Of a DNA stretch of 64,000 nucleotides, positions 34,132-44,838 are shown piece by piece (positions within the stretch are counted from its first letter, which is position 1; every line of letters begins with the position of its first letter). The translations under genes were made by a program, and so were the position numbers. The notes under the pieces were generated by a model, which saw only the letters and a program-made list of their open reading frames with translations, was not told the origin of the DNA and searched no databases. Origin of the DNA: Epilithonimonas arachidiradicis. GTDB taxonomy: Bacteria > Bacteroidota > Bacteroidia > Flavobacteriales > Weeksellaceae. The stretch spans positions 62,001 to 126,000 of the forward strand of contig NZ_RAQH01000008.1 of NCBI RefSeq assembly GCF_003610695.1, read 5' to 3'.

Positions 34132-35189
34132 AGAAGATCTTCGTATTTTTTCAGGATAATCTCTTTGGAAAATCTGGATTTGATTGATTCTTTGATGTTT
34201 TCTCTGTTATTATTTTTGTAAACAGCGTGTTTTATTTTCTCTGCAAAGTTATCATAATCTTCTATATCAGCAATTTCGCCGTTGATCTGATCAATAATAA
34301 TCTCGTCAATTCCACCGGGACAATTATTAGCTAAAGAGTAAACGCCACAAATTCCTGCCTCCAGAAGCACATTGGGAAAACCTTCATACCGGGATGATAA
34401 AATGAAAAGATCTGCAAATTTCAGGTATTGATAAGGATTTGTTTTTTTTCCATGAAAAATAACATGATCCAAACCGAGCATCTCTTTCATCTGGGTCAGC
34501 ACTTCTTTATCACGACCATCGCCCAGAATGTGCAACAAAATATTCTGATTCTTGAGTCTCGTGAAAACTTTCAACAGATTATCAAAACCTTTTCTTGCCG
34601 ACAGATTTCCAATGGCAACCACATTTTTGTATTGATGCGAAAATTCAGCAGGTCGTTCCGATTGATTCAGTTTTTCTTCAATAAAATTGACATCTACAGG
34701 ATTGTTGATCTTAACCAATTTCTTTTTCTTGATACCAAAATTTTTAACTAAATCTTGCTGCATATCATTACTCTGAGCAATGATTTTATCGTAACCATTA
34801 TAGAATTTATAGAAAAACCTGATCTCTTTTCTCGTCACATGTTGCGAGACAACGTTAGTTTCCCTTGCAATGAATTTTGTATTCGGAAATAATCTTGTAA
34901 AGAGAGACAAATACGCATTCACTTCACCAAAACCTGAAAATACAATGTCCGGTTTTCTCTTTTTGATTTCCAGAAGAATTGGTTTCAGAGAGTGCCGGAT
35001 TCTCGGAGTCTGGATATCGATAATTTCAACATCGGGTTTCAGAAAATCAAGATAGGCGCCTTCTTTTCTCAACAAAAGAATCGAAGGAGAAAACCTTTCC
35101 CTGGGAAGATGATTGGCAATTGTTGTTACAATTCTTTCCGCCCCTCCAGTTTCCAAATCGGGTAATATGAAAATGATTGACTTTTTCAT
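34119..35189 (-). CDS. Family 4 glycosyltransferase
   Basis: A 356-aa GT-B enzyme. N-terminal ETGGAERIVTTIANHL binds the acceptor; the C-terminal half has NVVAIGNLSARKGFDNLLKVF, ILHILGDGRDKEVL, and the donor-binding FILSSRYEGFPNVLLEAGICG with the E-x7-E spacing. No signal peptide or membrane helix is seen. Together with the overlapping sterol-desaturase-like gene and the small lipoprotein it forms a three-gene operon, suggesting glycosylation of a lipid or envelope glycan. Confidence 0.92.
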   Translation of the reverse strand: MKKSIIFILPDLETGGAERIVTTIANHLPRERFSPSILLLRKEGAYLDFLKPDVEIIDIQTPRIRHSLKPILLEIKKRKPDIVFSGFGEVNAYLSLFTRLFPNTKFIARETNVVSQHVTRKEIRFFYKFYNGYDKIIAQSNDMQQDLVKNFGIKKKKLVKINNPVDVNFIEEKLNQSERPAEFSHQYKNVVAIGNLSARKGFDNLLKVFTRLKNQNILLHILGDGRDKEVLTQMKEMLGLDHVIFHGKKTNPYQYLKFADLFILSSRYEGFPNVLLEAGICGVYSLANNCPGGIDEIIIDQINGEIADIEDYDNFAEKIKHAVYKNNNRENIKESIKSRFSKEIILKKYEDLLWNL

Positions 35190-35290
35190 ACGTAGATGTT
35201 CATTTTTTCAATGTTGATCTAAGTCACTAATTGTTTAGCGATTTCATCAATCAAAATTACAAAACCAAAATGGGAATTCCTATAAATAAA

Positions 35291-35314
35291 ATTGTCGGAA
35301 AATTTTCCGACAAT
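35291..35314 (-). terminator. Perfectly palindromic terminator of recQ
   Basis: ATTGTCGGAAAA / TTTTCCGACAAT is a perfect 24-bp palindrome 8 bp beyond the recQ stop, followed on the minus strand by TTTATTTATA. Confidence 0.75.
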
Positions 35315-35322
35315 CATTATAT

Positions 35323-37533
35323 TTAGTTAGCAACATCACTGATGAATTTGATCCTTAAAACTCTTACTTCATCATCTGTGAGATCATCGCCATATTCAGC
35401 CAGTAACGTTTTCATACTGTCACTTTCGGAATTTTTCATAAAATCCATAAAGTCATCTACAACATCTTCATCAAAATTTTCTTCGATATAATAATCGATA
35501 TTCAGTTTAGTTCCCTGATAAACAATACTTTCCATTTCAGAAAGAAGATCACTCATTGATAGATGCTTAGCTTTCGCAATATCTTCAAGATCTATCTTTT
35601 TATCGGTATTTTGAATAATAAAAACCTTGTGGCTGGATTTATTGGCCACCTGTTTCATTACAAGATCCTGAGTTCTTTCTATACCATTATCCTCAACATA
35701 TTTTTTTATAAAATCAGCAAATTCTTTTCCGTATTTTCTGGCTTTACCTTCACCTACACCGTAGATTTTCGCAACTTCCTCTACTGTAATCGGATATTGT
35801 ACTGTCATATCTTCCAGGCTGGGATCCATAAAAACCGTATAAGGCGGAATGCCGTGTTTTTTAGCCACAGTTTTTCTAAGATCCTTTAACTGCCCAAATA
35901 ACAACTGATCCAGTCCGCCACCAGCCTGAACCTGGACTTGCTCGCTGTCAGATTTTTGCTTGATTTGGGTTAGATCATATTCTCTGTCTTCAGCAATCAA
36001 AAACGGCTCTTTGTATTTTCCTGAAATAACGTCATTTCCTTTCTCAGAAATCTTCAGGACACCATAAGTTTCGATATCTTTTCTAAGAAAGTCCTGAACG
36101 GTAGCTTGTCTGATGATCGATTTCCAATAGTTATCCGTTTCTTCCTTTCCGAATCCGAAGAATTCTGTTTGTTCCAGTTTATAAGATTTGGTGACAGCCG
36201 TTTCTTTACCGGCAATGATTGTGATCAGATCTTTTGTACGGAATTTTTCTCCCAAGGATTTGATCATTTCCAATACTTTTTTCAAATCCTTAGCTGCATC
36301 CTTTAACTTTGGCGGATTCTGGGAATTATCGCACATCATTGCACCTTCACCTTTTACCGGATCAAATTTTTCTCCGAAATAATACAGCAAATATTGTCTT
36401 CGGCTCATTGATGTCTCTGCATAACCAACCACTTCATTCAAAAGTTGTAGTCCGATTTCTCTTTCGGAAACAGGTTTTTGAGCCAGGAATTTTTCTAATT
36501 TTTCAATATCTTTCGGATCATAGAATGCCAGACAGTAACCTTCTCCTCCATCTCTACCAGCACGTCCTGTTTCCTGATAATAGCTTTCTAAAGATTTCGG
36601 AATATCATAATGGATTACAAAACGAACATCCGGCTTGTCAATTCCCATTCCGAATGCTATCGTCGCAACAATCACGTCCACTTCTTCCATCAGGAATTTG
36701 TCCTGATTGGCAACTCTTGTTTTTTGATCCAACCCGGCGTGATAAGGTAATGCATTGATCCCATTAACCTGTAAAAGCTGGGCAAATTCCTCCACCTTTC
36801 TTCTGCTGAGGCAATAGACAATTCCGGATTTCCCTTTATGCTGATTGATGAATTTGACAATTTCTTTATCAACATTCACTTTTGGACGAATCTCGTAATA
36901 TAAATTAGCTCTGTTGAAGCTTTCTTTGAAAACCAGAGCATTGTTCATTCCCAAAGTTTTCTGAATATCATCCTGAACCTTTGGTGTCGCAGTTGCCGTT
37001 AAAGCAATCACGGGAACATCTGCGATCTTATCAATAATGCCTTTCAGGTTTCTGTATTCCGGGCGGAAATCATGTCCCCATTCTGAGATGCAATGCGCTT
37101 CATCAATGGCAACAAAAGAAATTTTTACGTCTCTCAAAAATTCAAGATATTCTTCTTTGATTAAAGATTCCGGAGCAACATATAACAGCTTTGTTTTGCC
37201 AGCTGTGATATCATCCATCACCTGTTTTGTCTGGGATTTGTTAAGAGAAGAATTGAGGACGTGAGCCACACCTTCGTCAGACGATAAACCGTTTACCGCA
37301 TCCACCTGATTTTTCATCAATGCTATTAATGGAGAGACTACGATGGCCGTTCCTTCAGAAATCAATGCCGGCAGTTGGTAACAAAGAGATTTTCCGCCAC
37401 CAGTTGGCATTAAAACAAACACATCTTTTCCACCGAGAAGTTCCTGTATAATCTGTTCCTGTTGTCCTTTGAATTTTGAAAATCCAAAATATTTTTTGAG
37501 TTCTGCAGATAAGTTGATGTCTTTTGTGCTCAT
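35323..37533 (-). CDS. recQ: RecQ DNA helicase
   Basis: A 736-aa superfamily 2 3'-5' helicase for recombination and replication repair. Motifs: [18 protein letters not shown] (I), [19 protein letters not shown] (II), [10 protein letters not shown] (III), YHAGL (IV region), [21 protein letters not shown] (V), [12 protein letters not shown] (VI). The RQC region follows, with [11 protein letters not shown], and an HRDC domain at about 530-605 ([14 protein letters not shown]). About 120 further C-terminal residues, acidic at the end, exceed the E. coli length and are usual for Bacteroidetes RecQ. The zinc-ligand Cys set of the RQC is poorly conserved (only MMCDNSQN is apparent). Confidence 0.96.
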   Translation of the reverse strand: MSTKDINLSAELKKYFGFSKFKGQQEQIIQELLGGKDVFVLMPTGGGKSLCYQLPALISEGTAIVVSPLIALMKNQVDAVNGLSSDEGVAHVLNSSLNKSQTKQVMDDITAGKTKLLYVAPESLIKEEYLEFLRDVKISFVAIDEAHCISEWGHDFRPEYRNLKGIIDKIADVPVIALTATATPKVQDDIQKTLGMNNALVFKESFNRANLYYEIRPKVNVDKEIVKFINQHKGKSGIVYCLSRRKVEEFAQLLQVNGINALPYHAGLDQKTRVANQDKFLMEEVDVIVATIAFGMGIDKPDVRFVIHYDIPKSLESYYQETGRAGRDGGEGYCLAFYDPKDIEKLEKFLAQKPVSEREIGLQLLNEVVGYAETSMSRRQYLLYYFGEKFDPVKGEGAMMCDNSQNPPKLKDAAKDLKKVLEMIKSLGEKFRTKDLITIIAGKETAVTKSYKLEQTEFFGFGKEETDNYWKSIIRQATVQDFLRKDIETYGVLKISEKGNDVISGKYKEPFLIAEDREYDLTQIKQKSDSEQVQVQAGGGLDQLLFGQLKDLRKTVAKKHGIPPYTVFMDPSLEDMTVQYPITVEEVAKIYGVGEGKARKYGKEFADFIKKYVEDNGIERTQDLVMKQVANKSSHKVFIIQNTDKKIDLEDIAKAKHLSMSDLLSEMESIVYQGTKLNIDYYIEENFDEDVVDDFMDFMKNSESDSMKTLLAEYGDDLTDDEVRVLRIKFISDVAN

Positions 37534-37611
37534 CCTTTAATATAGTTTGCTAAATTTGCATTTTATTGAAAGGTTATACATTAATGGTAATTCCTGAATT
37601 TTAGGGATAAA

Positions 37612-37637
37612 AAAATGAAGCTAAAAAACTTCATTTT
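37612..37637 (+). other. Hairpin upstream of kdsD
   Basis: AAAATGAAG and CTTCATTTT are perfect 9-bp arms around CTAAAAAA. It lies in the 176-bp gap between divergent recQ and kdsD. A TAAATTTG -7 match sits upstream on + at 37551-37558, so the hairpin would be in the kdsD leader. Confidence 0.4.
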
Positions 37638-37709
37638 GCTCTATTAAATTGTAAGCGTGAAGGTACAAAATAAATATTATTAAAAAAAATAATTAAATAC
37701 TTTAAAATT

Positions 37710-38669
37710 TTGGATCCAAAAGGAATAATCGCAAACGCCCATCAAGCGCTGGATATAGAAATTGATGAGTTAAAAAATCTTAGAAACCGACTGAACGACA
37801 GCTTTATAAAAAGTGTTTTAACCATCAACGAATCGAAAGGGAAATTGATTATTGTCGGGATTGGAAAATCGGCTCATGTTGCCAATAAAATTGTTGCAAC
37901 GCTTAACTCTACAGGGACTCCTTCTCAATTTTTACACGCTGCAGAAGCGATCCACGGCGATCTTGGTGTCATCCAAAAACAAGATGTTGTATTATGCATC
38001 TCCTACTCCGGAAACTCTCCGGAGATTGTCAACCTTCTACCCTTTTTGAAAGATTATTCCTCCGCTCTGATTGGAATGACCGGAAATCCCGAAAGTAAAC
38101 TGGGAAAAGCGGCAGATATTATTCTCAATACACACGTTGACAAAGAAGCGTGTCCTAATAAATTGGCGCCAACTAGTTCTACAACTGTTCAAATGGCTTT
38201 AGGAGACGCTTTAGCAATTTGTTTGATGGAGCTTAACGGATTTAAAGATATCGATTTTGCTAAATTCCATCCGGGTGGAAGCCTTGGTAAAAATTTGACC
38301 GCAAAAGTAGAGCAGTTTGTTTCCCAGAATAAGCCGGAAGTTTCGCCGGAATCAGGAATCAGAGATGTGATTATTTCTGTCAGCGGTTCAAAACACGGGA
38401 TTACAGTCGTTATTGAAAATGAAAATATTATGGGCGTCATCACTGACGGTGACATCCGAAGAATGCTCCTGAATCAAGACGATATCTCTAAGGTTAAAGC
38501 TTCTGATATCATCAGTAAAAATCCAAAAACCATTGAAAAAAATCAATTAGCTAAAGAAGCGATGCAAATCCTAAAAGCATTCAATATCGGTCAGCTTGTA
38601 GTGACAGATCAAGGCAGATATTACGGGATTATCGACATCCATACGTTATTGGATGAAGGGATTGTTTAA
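37710..38669 (+). CDS. kdsD: D-arabinose 5-phosphate isomerase (KpsF/GutQ family)
   Basis: A 319-aa enzyme making arabinose 5-phosphate for KDO and hence lipopolysaccharide. The SIS domain covers about 35-170: KLIIVGIGKSAHVANKIVATLNSTGTPSQFLHAAEAIHGDLG, CISYSGNSPE, APTSSTTVQMALGDALAI, FAKFHPGGSLGK. Two CBS repeats follow (about 205-319, VVIENENIMGVITDGDIRRML and VVTDQGRYYGIIDIHTLL). All family landmarks are present. Start is TTG at 37710, immediately after an A/T-rich leader. tatC follows 46 bp downstream. Confidence 0.95.
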   Translation: MDPKGIIANAHQALDIEIDELKNLRNRLNDSFIKSVLTINESKGKLIIVGIGKSAHVANKIVATLNSTGTPSQFLHAAEAIHGDLGVIQKQDVVLCISYSGNSPEIVNLLPFLKDYSSALIGMTGNPESKLGKAADIILNTHVDKEACPNKLAPTSSTTVQMALGDALAICLMELNGFKDIDFAKFHPGGSLGKNLTAKVEQFVSQNKPEVSPESGIRDVIISVSGSKHGITVVIENENIMGVITDGDIRRMLLNQDDISKVKASDIISKNPKTIEKNQLAKEAMQILKAFNIGQLVVTDQGRYYGIIDIHTLLDEGIV

Positions 38670-38715
38670 TATTTAAGATTAATATCAGTAATCATTTATA
38701 ATTTATCATTTTATA

Positions 38716-39534
38716 ATGAGCGAAGAAAAGGAGATGTCCTTCCTTGGACATATTGGTGAGCTGAGGTCACACCTTGTAAGATCTATTTTAGCGATTGTCA
38801 TTTTAGCTATTATTGTTGGATTCAATATTAATTGGGTAATGGATCATATTTTTTTTGGTCCTACAAGAAACGACTTTTTAACTTTCCGAATTGTAAATCA
38901 TTTTTCCAGAGAATTGACTGGTAATGACAGTTTTATTTTGCCAGCTCAGTTCAGTGTTCAACAAAAGCAGTTGTTCCAGCAATTCAATGTGATGATGGCG
39001 GTTTCTATTTTTTCTGGAGTGGTTTTAGCTTTTCCTTATATCGTTTGGGAAATCTGGAAATTCATCAGCCCAGCTCTTATGCCCAATGAGAAAAAAAATT
39101 CGATCTTCTATATCAATTCGATTTGGATACTTTTTATGACCGGCGTTTTGACGGGTTATTTTTTGATTTTACCTTTTGCAATCAATTTTGGATTGTTATT
39201 CAAAGTTTCAGATAATATCGTTCAGCTTTTTGATTTGTCAGATTACACGACCCTATTTTTACAAGTCACAATGGGAATGGGCGTTGTTTTCCTTTTTCCA
39301 ATTGCAGTTTATATTCTGACTTCAATCGGAATTCTAACCCCAAAATTCCTTAGAACATATAGAAGACATGCTATCGTTTTAATAATGGTTGTTGCCGCTA
39401 TTATCACACCCGCTGATGTTTTGAGTATGATGGCAGCAGCATTGCCATTAGTTTTACTTTATGAAATCAGCGTAATAATGTCCAATGTGATTTATAAGAA
39501 AATGCAGAAGCGGGAACTCAAAAAAGACATTTAA
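38716..39534 (+). CDS. tatC: Twin-arginine translocase subunit TatC
   Basis: A 272-aa six-helix membrane protein that recognises twin-arginine signal peptides. MSFLGHIGELRSHLVRSILAIV is the conserved cytoplasmic N-terminus; FAFPYIVWEIWKFISPALMPNEKK-like and TPADVLSMMAAALPLVLLYEISV are TatC signatures. Two extra loops lengthen the first periplasmic region (about 35-75), normal for Bacteroidetes. No tatA/tatB is adjacent. Ends before a terminator at 39544-39573. Confidence 0.95.
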   Translation: MSEEKEMSFLGHIGELRSHLVRSILAIVILAIIVGFNINWVMDHIFFGPTRNDFLTFRIVNHFSRELTGNDSFILPAQFSVQQKQLFQQFNVMMAVSIFSGVVLAFPYIVWEIWKFISPALMPNEKKNSIFYINSIWILFMTGVLTGYFLILPFAINFGLLFKVSDNIVQLFDLSDYTTLFLQVTMGMGVVFLFPIAVYILTSIGILTPKFLRTYRRHAIVLIMVVAAIITPADVLSMMAAALPLVLLYEISVIMSNVIYKKMQKRELKKDI

Positions 39535-39543
39535 TAAAGAATT

Positions 39544-39573
39544 AAATCAGCAATTAACCTTGCTGATTTTTTA
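39544..39573. terminator. Terminator after tatC
   Basis: AAATCAGCAA / TTGCTGATTT stem with loop TTAACC and a T run; lies between convergent tatC and the Crp-like gene. Confidence 0.85.
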
Positions 39574-39583
39574 TTAAATAAAA

Positions 39584-40156
39584 TTAACCTTTCACAATTT
39601 CTTTCCTGATTCTGCTGAGAGAGGTATCCGTAATTCCAAGATATGAAGCTACATTTTTAAGCGGTGCAAATTTCAGAACGTCAGGTTTTTCTTGAATTAA
39701 GTCTAAATAACGTTCTGTTGCCGATTTGGTAATCATTTCCACAGAACGGTTTTTGAGGTAAAATAACTGATAAGACATCCACGCTCTCCCCCATTCTGTC
39801 AACGCCGGAATACTGTGAAACAGTTCCTGGAAATCATCATAGCTTATTTTCCAAACCACACAATCCGTCTCAGCCTGGATATTTTCTATCGAAGGTATTC
39901 TTTGAAACAACGATGATGCTTCTATGACAATGTCAGATTCTGTGAAAAAATTAATGGTGATGTCGTTAGAATCAACATCATAAACGAAAGACCGCACAAC
40001 GCCGCTTTCTAAAACAAAATATGAATTGAGGATGTCATTTTCCTTTAAGAAAAAATCACCTTTTTTATAATTGATTTTGTGATGTTTACTGAAGATAAGA
40101 TTAAGATCTCCTTCGGAAAATGCGGGATGTTGGTAAATATTTTTTAAAATGTCCAT
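39584..40156 (-). CDS. Crp/Fnr family transcriptional regulator
   Basis: A 190-aa protein. Residues about 15-115 form a cyclic-nucleotide-binding-like beta barrel (KINYKKGDFFLKENDILNSYFVLESGVVRSF). Residues about 145-188 hold the recognition helix-turn-helix (ATERYLDLIQEKPDVLKFAPLKNVASYLGITDTSLSRIRKEI). There are no Fnr-type Cys ligands, and the phosphate-binding cassette of true CRP is degenerate, as in the common Bacteroidetes 'Crp-like' group whose effector is unknown. Located beside tpx on the same strand, but with a terminator between them, so it has its own promoter. Confidence 0.88.
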   Translation of the reverse strand: MDILKNIYQHPAFSEGDLNLIFSKHHKINYKKGDFFLKENDILNSYFVLESGVVRSFVYDVDSNDITINFFTESDIVIEASSLFQRIPSIENIQAETDCVVWKISYDDFQELFHSIPALTEWGRAWMSYQLFYLKNRSVEMITKSATERYLDLIQEKPDVLKFAPLKNVASYLGITDTSLSRIRKEIVKG

Positions 40157-40160
40157 AAAT

Positions 40161-40196
40161 GAAAAACGGAAAATCTAAAATAGTAGATTTCCCGTT
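40161..40196 (-). terminator. Terminator of tpx
   Basis: On the minus strand AACGGGAAATCTA / TAGATTTTCCGTT stem with one mismatch, followed by TTTTC. Confidence 0.7.
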
Positions 40197-40221
40197 ATAA
40201 AGAATGATTTTATTCTAAATT

Positions 40222-40719
40222 TTATTTCAAGGCATTTACAGCCGCTTCGTAATTTGGTTCCTGACCTATTTCCGGAACTTGCTCCGTGTAGATTACAGTT
40301 CCTTTTTCGTCCAAAGCAACCACAGCTCTGCTCAATAATCCTTTCAAAGGAGAATCATCCAGAGTCACACCATAATCTTCTCCGAAATTCCCTCTGAAAT
40401 CTGATAATACTTCTACATTATCAAGGCCCTCAGCCGCACAAAATCTGTTAAGAGCAAAAGGTAAATCCCTGGAAACATTGATGACAACGGTATTTTCCAA
40501 AGAACTCGCTTCCTTGTTGAATTGTCTTGCAGAAGCCGCACAAACACCGGTATCAATGCTTGGGAAGATATTTAGCAACACTTTTTTTCCTGTATAATCT
40601 GCCAAATGCTTTTCTGATAAATCTGCTCCAACTAGAGTAAACTCCTGAGCAACAGTTCCAACTTCCGGCAAACTCCCAACGGTATGAATAGGATTTCCTT
40701 TGAATGTAATTTGTGACAT
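40222..40719 (-). CDS. tpx: Thiol peroxidase Tpx
   Basis: A 165-aa atypical 2-Cys peroxiredoxin reducing alkyl and hydrogen peroxides with thioredoxin. The peroxidatic Cys is C60 in NIFPSIDTGVCAASARQF; the resolving Cys is C94 in NRFCAAEGLDNVEVLSDF, matching the C61/C95 pair of E. coli Tpx. YTEQVPEIGQEPNYEAAV is the C-terminal signature. Upstream TAATTTTG on the minus strand (40742-40749) is a consensus -7 element. Cytosolic, no signal peptide. Confidence 0.96.
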   Translation of the reverse strand: MSQITFKGNPIHTVGSLPEVGTVAQEFTLVGADLSEKHLADYTGKKVLLNIFPSIDTGVCAASARQFNKEASSLENTVVINVSRDLPFALNRFCAAEGLDNVEVLSDFRGNFGEDYGVTLDDSPLKGLLSRAVVALDEKGTVIYTEQVPEIGQEPNYEAAVNALK

Positions 40720-40813
40720 TGTTTTATATTTTATTGAGACTCAAAATTAGATATTTTTAATTTAAATAACATTAATAAATTTCATATTTTCGCAGCCAAA
40801 CATTATATACACG

Positions 40814-41263
40814 ATGAAAAAAATCAATCTTAGTATATTACTGGTTTTTCCCTTGTTGGCAAGCGCTCAGTCGGTCATTGGTAATATCAATTCCGGTGCA
40901 GTTTCTGAGAATTCCTTTAACCATTCTGTTGGAGAAATCTATGTAATAGCGTCTAATCCGGACGATGCCAGTTCCGGAACACTGGGAATCTTGTACCAAA
41001 CCACTTTAAAGGTTTTGGGAATCAATGAAATTTTAAAAGACGATGTCAAAATCTATCCGAATCCAACAGCAGATTTTATCAATCTGAAATTGAGTTCGAA
41101 AAATAAGATAGATGAAGCGGTTATCTACGATAATTCCGGCAGAATCATTTTAAAAACTAAAATCGAATCGGATAAGATAGATTTACGTTCCCTAAATACA
41201 GGAATTTATCTGCTTTATTTCACCAATACAGACATCAAACCTATAAAAATTATAAAAAAATAA
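40814..41263 (+). CDS. Small T9SS-secreted protein with type A sorting domain
   Basis: A 149-aa protein with signal peptide MKKINLSILLVFPLLASAQ. The C-terminal about 80 residues are a type IX secretion sorting domain: INEILKDDVKIYPNPTADFINLKL, IYDNSGRIILKTK, IDLRSLNTGIYLLYF, KPIKIIKK. The remaining 45-residue mature segment (SVIGNINSGAVSENSFNHSVGEIYVIA) contains the short motif seen in front of sorting domains in Bacteroidetes, so the protein is almost only a targeting module. The next gene begins 7 bp downstream and is presumably co-expressed. Confidence 0.85.
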   Translation: MKKINLSILLVFPLLASAQSVIGNINSGAVSENSFNHSVGEIYVIASNPDDASSGTLGILYQTTLKVLGINEILKDDVKIYPNPTADFINLKLSSKNKIDEAVIYDNSGRIILKTKIESDKIDLRSLNTGIYLLYFTNTDIKPIKIIKK

Positions 41264-41270
41264 AAACCAA

Positions 41271-42383
41271 ATGAAAAAACTCTACATCGCTTTCAGCTTA
41301 TTTTTAGCTTCATTAGCTTATTCGCAAGTTCCACAGGCTTTCAGTTATCAGACAATTGCTTTCAATTCGGCAGGTGCTCCAATTGCTAATGGAAACGTCA
41401 ACTTAAGAATCAGCATTCTGGATAATTCTGCAACAGGAAATGTTTTATATACTGAAACTCATACTAAAACAACCAATTCCAAAGGTTTGGTTAACCTTAA
41501 TATCGGACAAGGAACTGCAACCACAGGAAACTTCGGCGGAATCAATTGGGGCACGAATCCGAAATTTGTAAAAGTAGAAATGGATCCAGCTGGCGGAAGT
41601 AATTATACCAATGTTGGCGTGAACCAGTTGATGAGTGTGCCTTATTCTCAAGTTAGTAAAACCGTTGTGACTGGTCCTGGACAAGGAATTACTTTGGTTT
41701 CTCCGAATGGAACAAATTACACTTTGAATGTAGACAATTCGGGAAATTTAAATTTACCCACAAATTCATCTTCGAATTCTACAGTTCCGACAAATTTATA
41801 TGTATATGGAACTTATAATAATTTCAATGCTTCTACTGCAGAGTTGATGAGAAACGCAAGTACAAAGTATGGATATAAATATTTGCCTGCAAACACTCAG
41901 CTTAAATTTATTACAGCGCAAAATACTTCAGCACAAACATATGGAGTTGATAGCCAAAACTTTTTGGTTATAAATGGCAACAATATTAATGTTTCTTCTA
42001 ATGGTTTTTACAGAATTGCTATTATAGATTATGGAACTGTAGCAAATGTAAAAGTAGAAAACATAAGTCCTTCCATTTATATTTCAAGTAATTCATCATC
42101 ATCTGGAATAACAACGTCTGCAATTACCTATAATACTTCTACTAATAGATTTTCGGTAAGTATAAGTGGTGTCACATCTTCGAACTTTAACGGAATGAAT
42201 ATAACAATACCATCAAATTCTGGCATACAAGAAACTTTGGGAGATAATCTAAGTGATGGAAACTTTGATATTAACGGTTCATACATTTTGATTCCTAATT
42301 TAACATCAACTCCTAAAAATTTCAAATTAGAATTTAATATTAATTTTGACGCAACAGGAACTTACACAATTACACAAATATAA
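41271..42383 (+). CDS. Secreted protein with Bacteroidetes 'fibre-like' N-terminal domain
   Basis: A 370-aa exported protein, signal MKKLYIAFSLFLASLAYSQ. Residues about 20-125 (PQAFSYQTIAFNSAGAPIAN..., NLRISILDNSATGNVLYTETH, WGTNPKFVKVEMDPAGG, NQLMSVPYSQVSKTV) match an N-terminal module that I have seen in many secreted and tail-fibre-like Bacteroidetes proteins. The rest is Asn/Ser/Thr-rich and beta-structured, including PTNLYVYGTYNNFN, resembling SusE/SusF-type starch-binding repeats by pattern. No sorting domain is present at the C-terminus, unlike its neighbour. A surface or extracellular role is inferred. Confidence 0.65.
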   Translation: MKKLYIAFSLFLASLAYSQVPQAFSYQTIAFNSAGAPIANGNVNLRISILDNSATGNVLYTETHTKTTNSKGLVNLNIGQGTATTGNFGGINWGTNPKFVKVEMDPAGGSNYTNVGVNQLMSVPYSQVSKTVVTGPGQGITLVSPNGTNYTLNVDNSGNLNLPTNSSSNSTVPTNLYVYGTYNNFNASTAELMRNASTKYGYKYLPANTQLKFITAQNTSAQTYGVDSQNFLVINGNNINVSSNGFYRIAIIDYGTVANVKVENISPSIYISSNSSSSGITTSAITYNTSTNRFSVSISGVTSSNFNGMNITIPSNSGIQETLGDNLSDGNFDINGSYILIPNLTSTPKNFKLEFNINFDATGTYTITQI

Positions 42384-42386
42384 TTT

Positions 42387-42409
42387 AAGAGGTAAACGCC
42401 TCTTTTTTT
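42387..42409 (+). terminator. Terminator after the secreted-protein pair
   Basis: AAGAGG / CCTCTT stem with loop TAAACG, then a run of T residues. Confidence 0.8.
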
Positions 42410-42452
42410 ATTTTAATTAACAAGAAAACCACTCAAAATCATATTTCTGATA

Positions 42453-42483
42453 TTAGAAAATTATTATAAAAACACTAAATTTG
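42453..42483 (+). promoter_or_regulatory. icd: Promoter candidate for isocitrate dehydrogenase
   Basis: TAAATTTG at 42476-42483 is a full -7 match. TTAG at 42453-42456, 19 bp upstream, is one base off TTTG. Predicted leader is about 33 nt. Confidence 0.5.
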
Positions 42484-42504
42484 TATGTTTTGAAAAAACA
42501 GTAA

Positions 42505-44742
<2,238 letters not shown>

Positions 44743-44766
44743 TCTTATTCCTGTTAAAATTAATAT

Positions 44767-44797
44767 AAAACCCTTAACAAATGTTGAGGGTTTTCTT
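44767..44797 (+). terminator. Terminator of icd
   Basis: AAAACCCTTAAC / GTTGAGGGTTTT stem (one T-G pair) and a T-rich tail. Confidence 0.8.
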
Positions 44798-44838
44798 TTG
44801 TTTAATTAATTTGCAGAAAGAAATTAAAATTAATATTT

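Noticed and set aside
36309-36758. 149-aa open frame on + within recQ
   Set aside because: Shadow of the helicase core; His/Phe/Pro-rich, without recognisable features.
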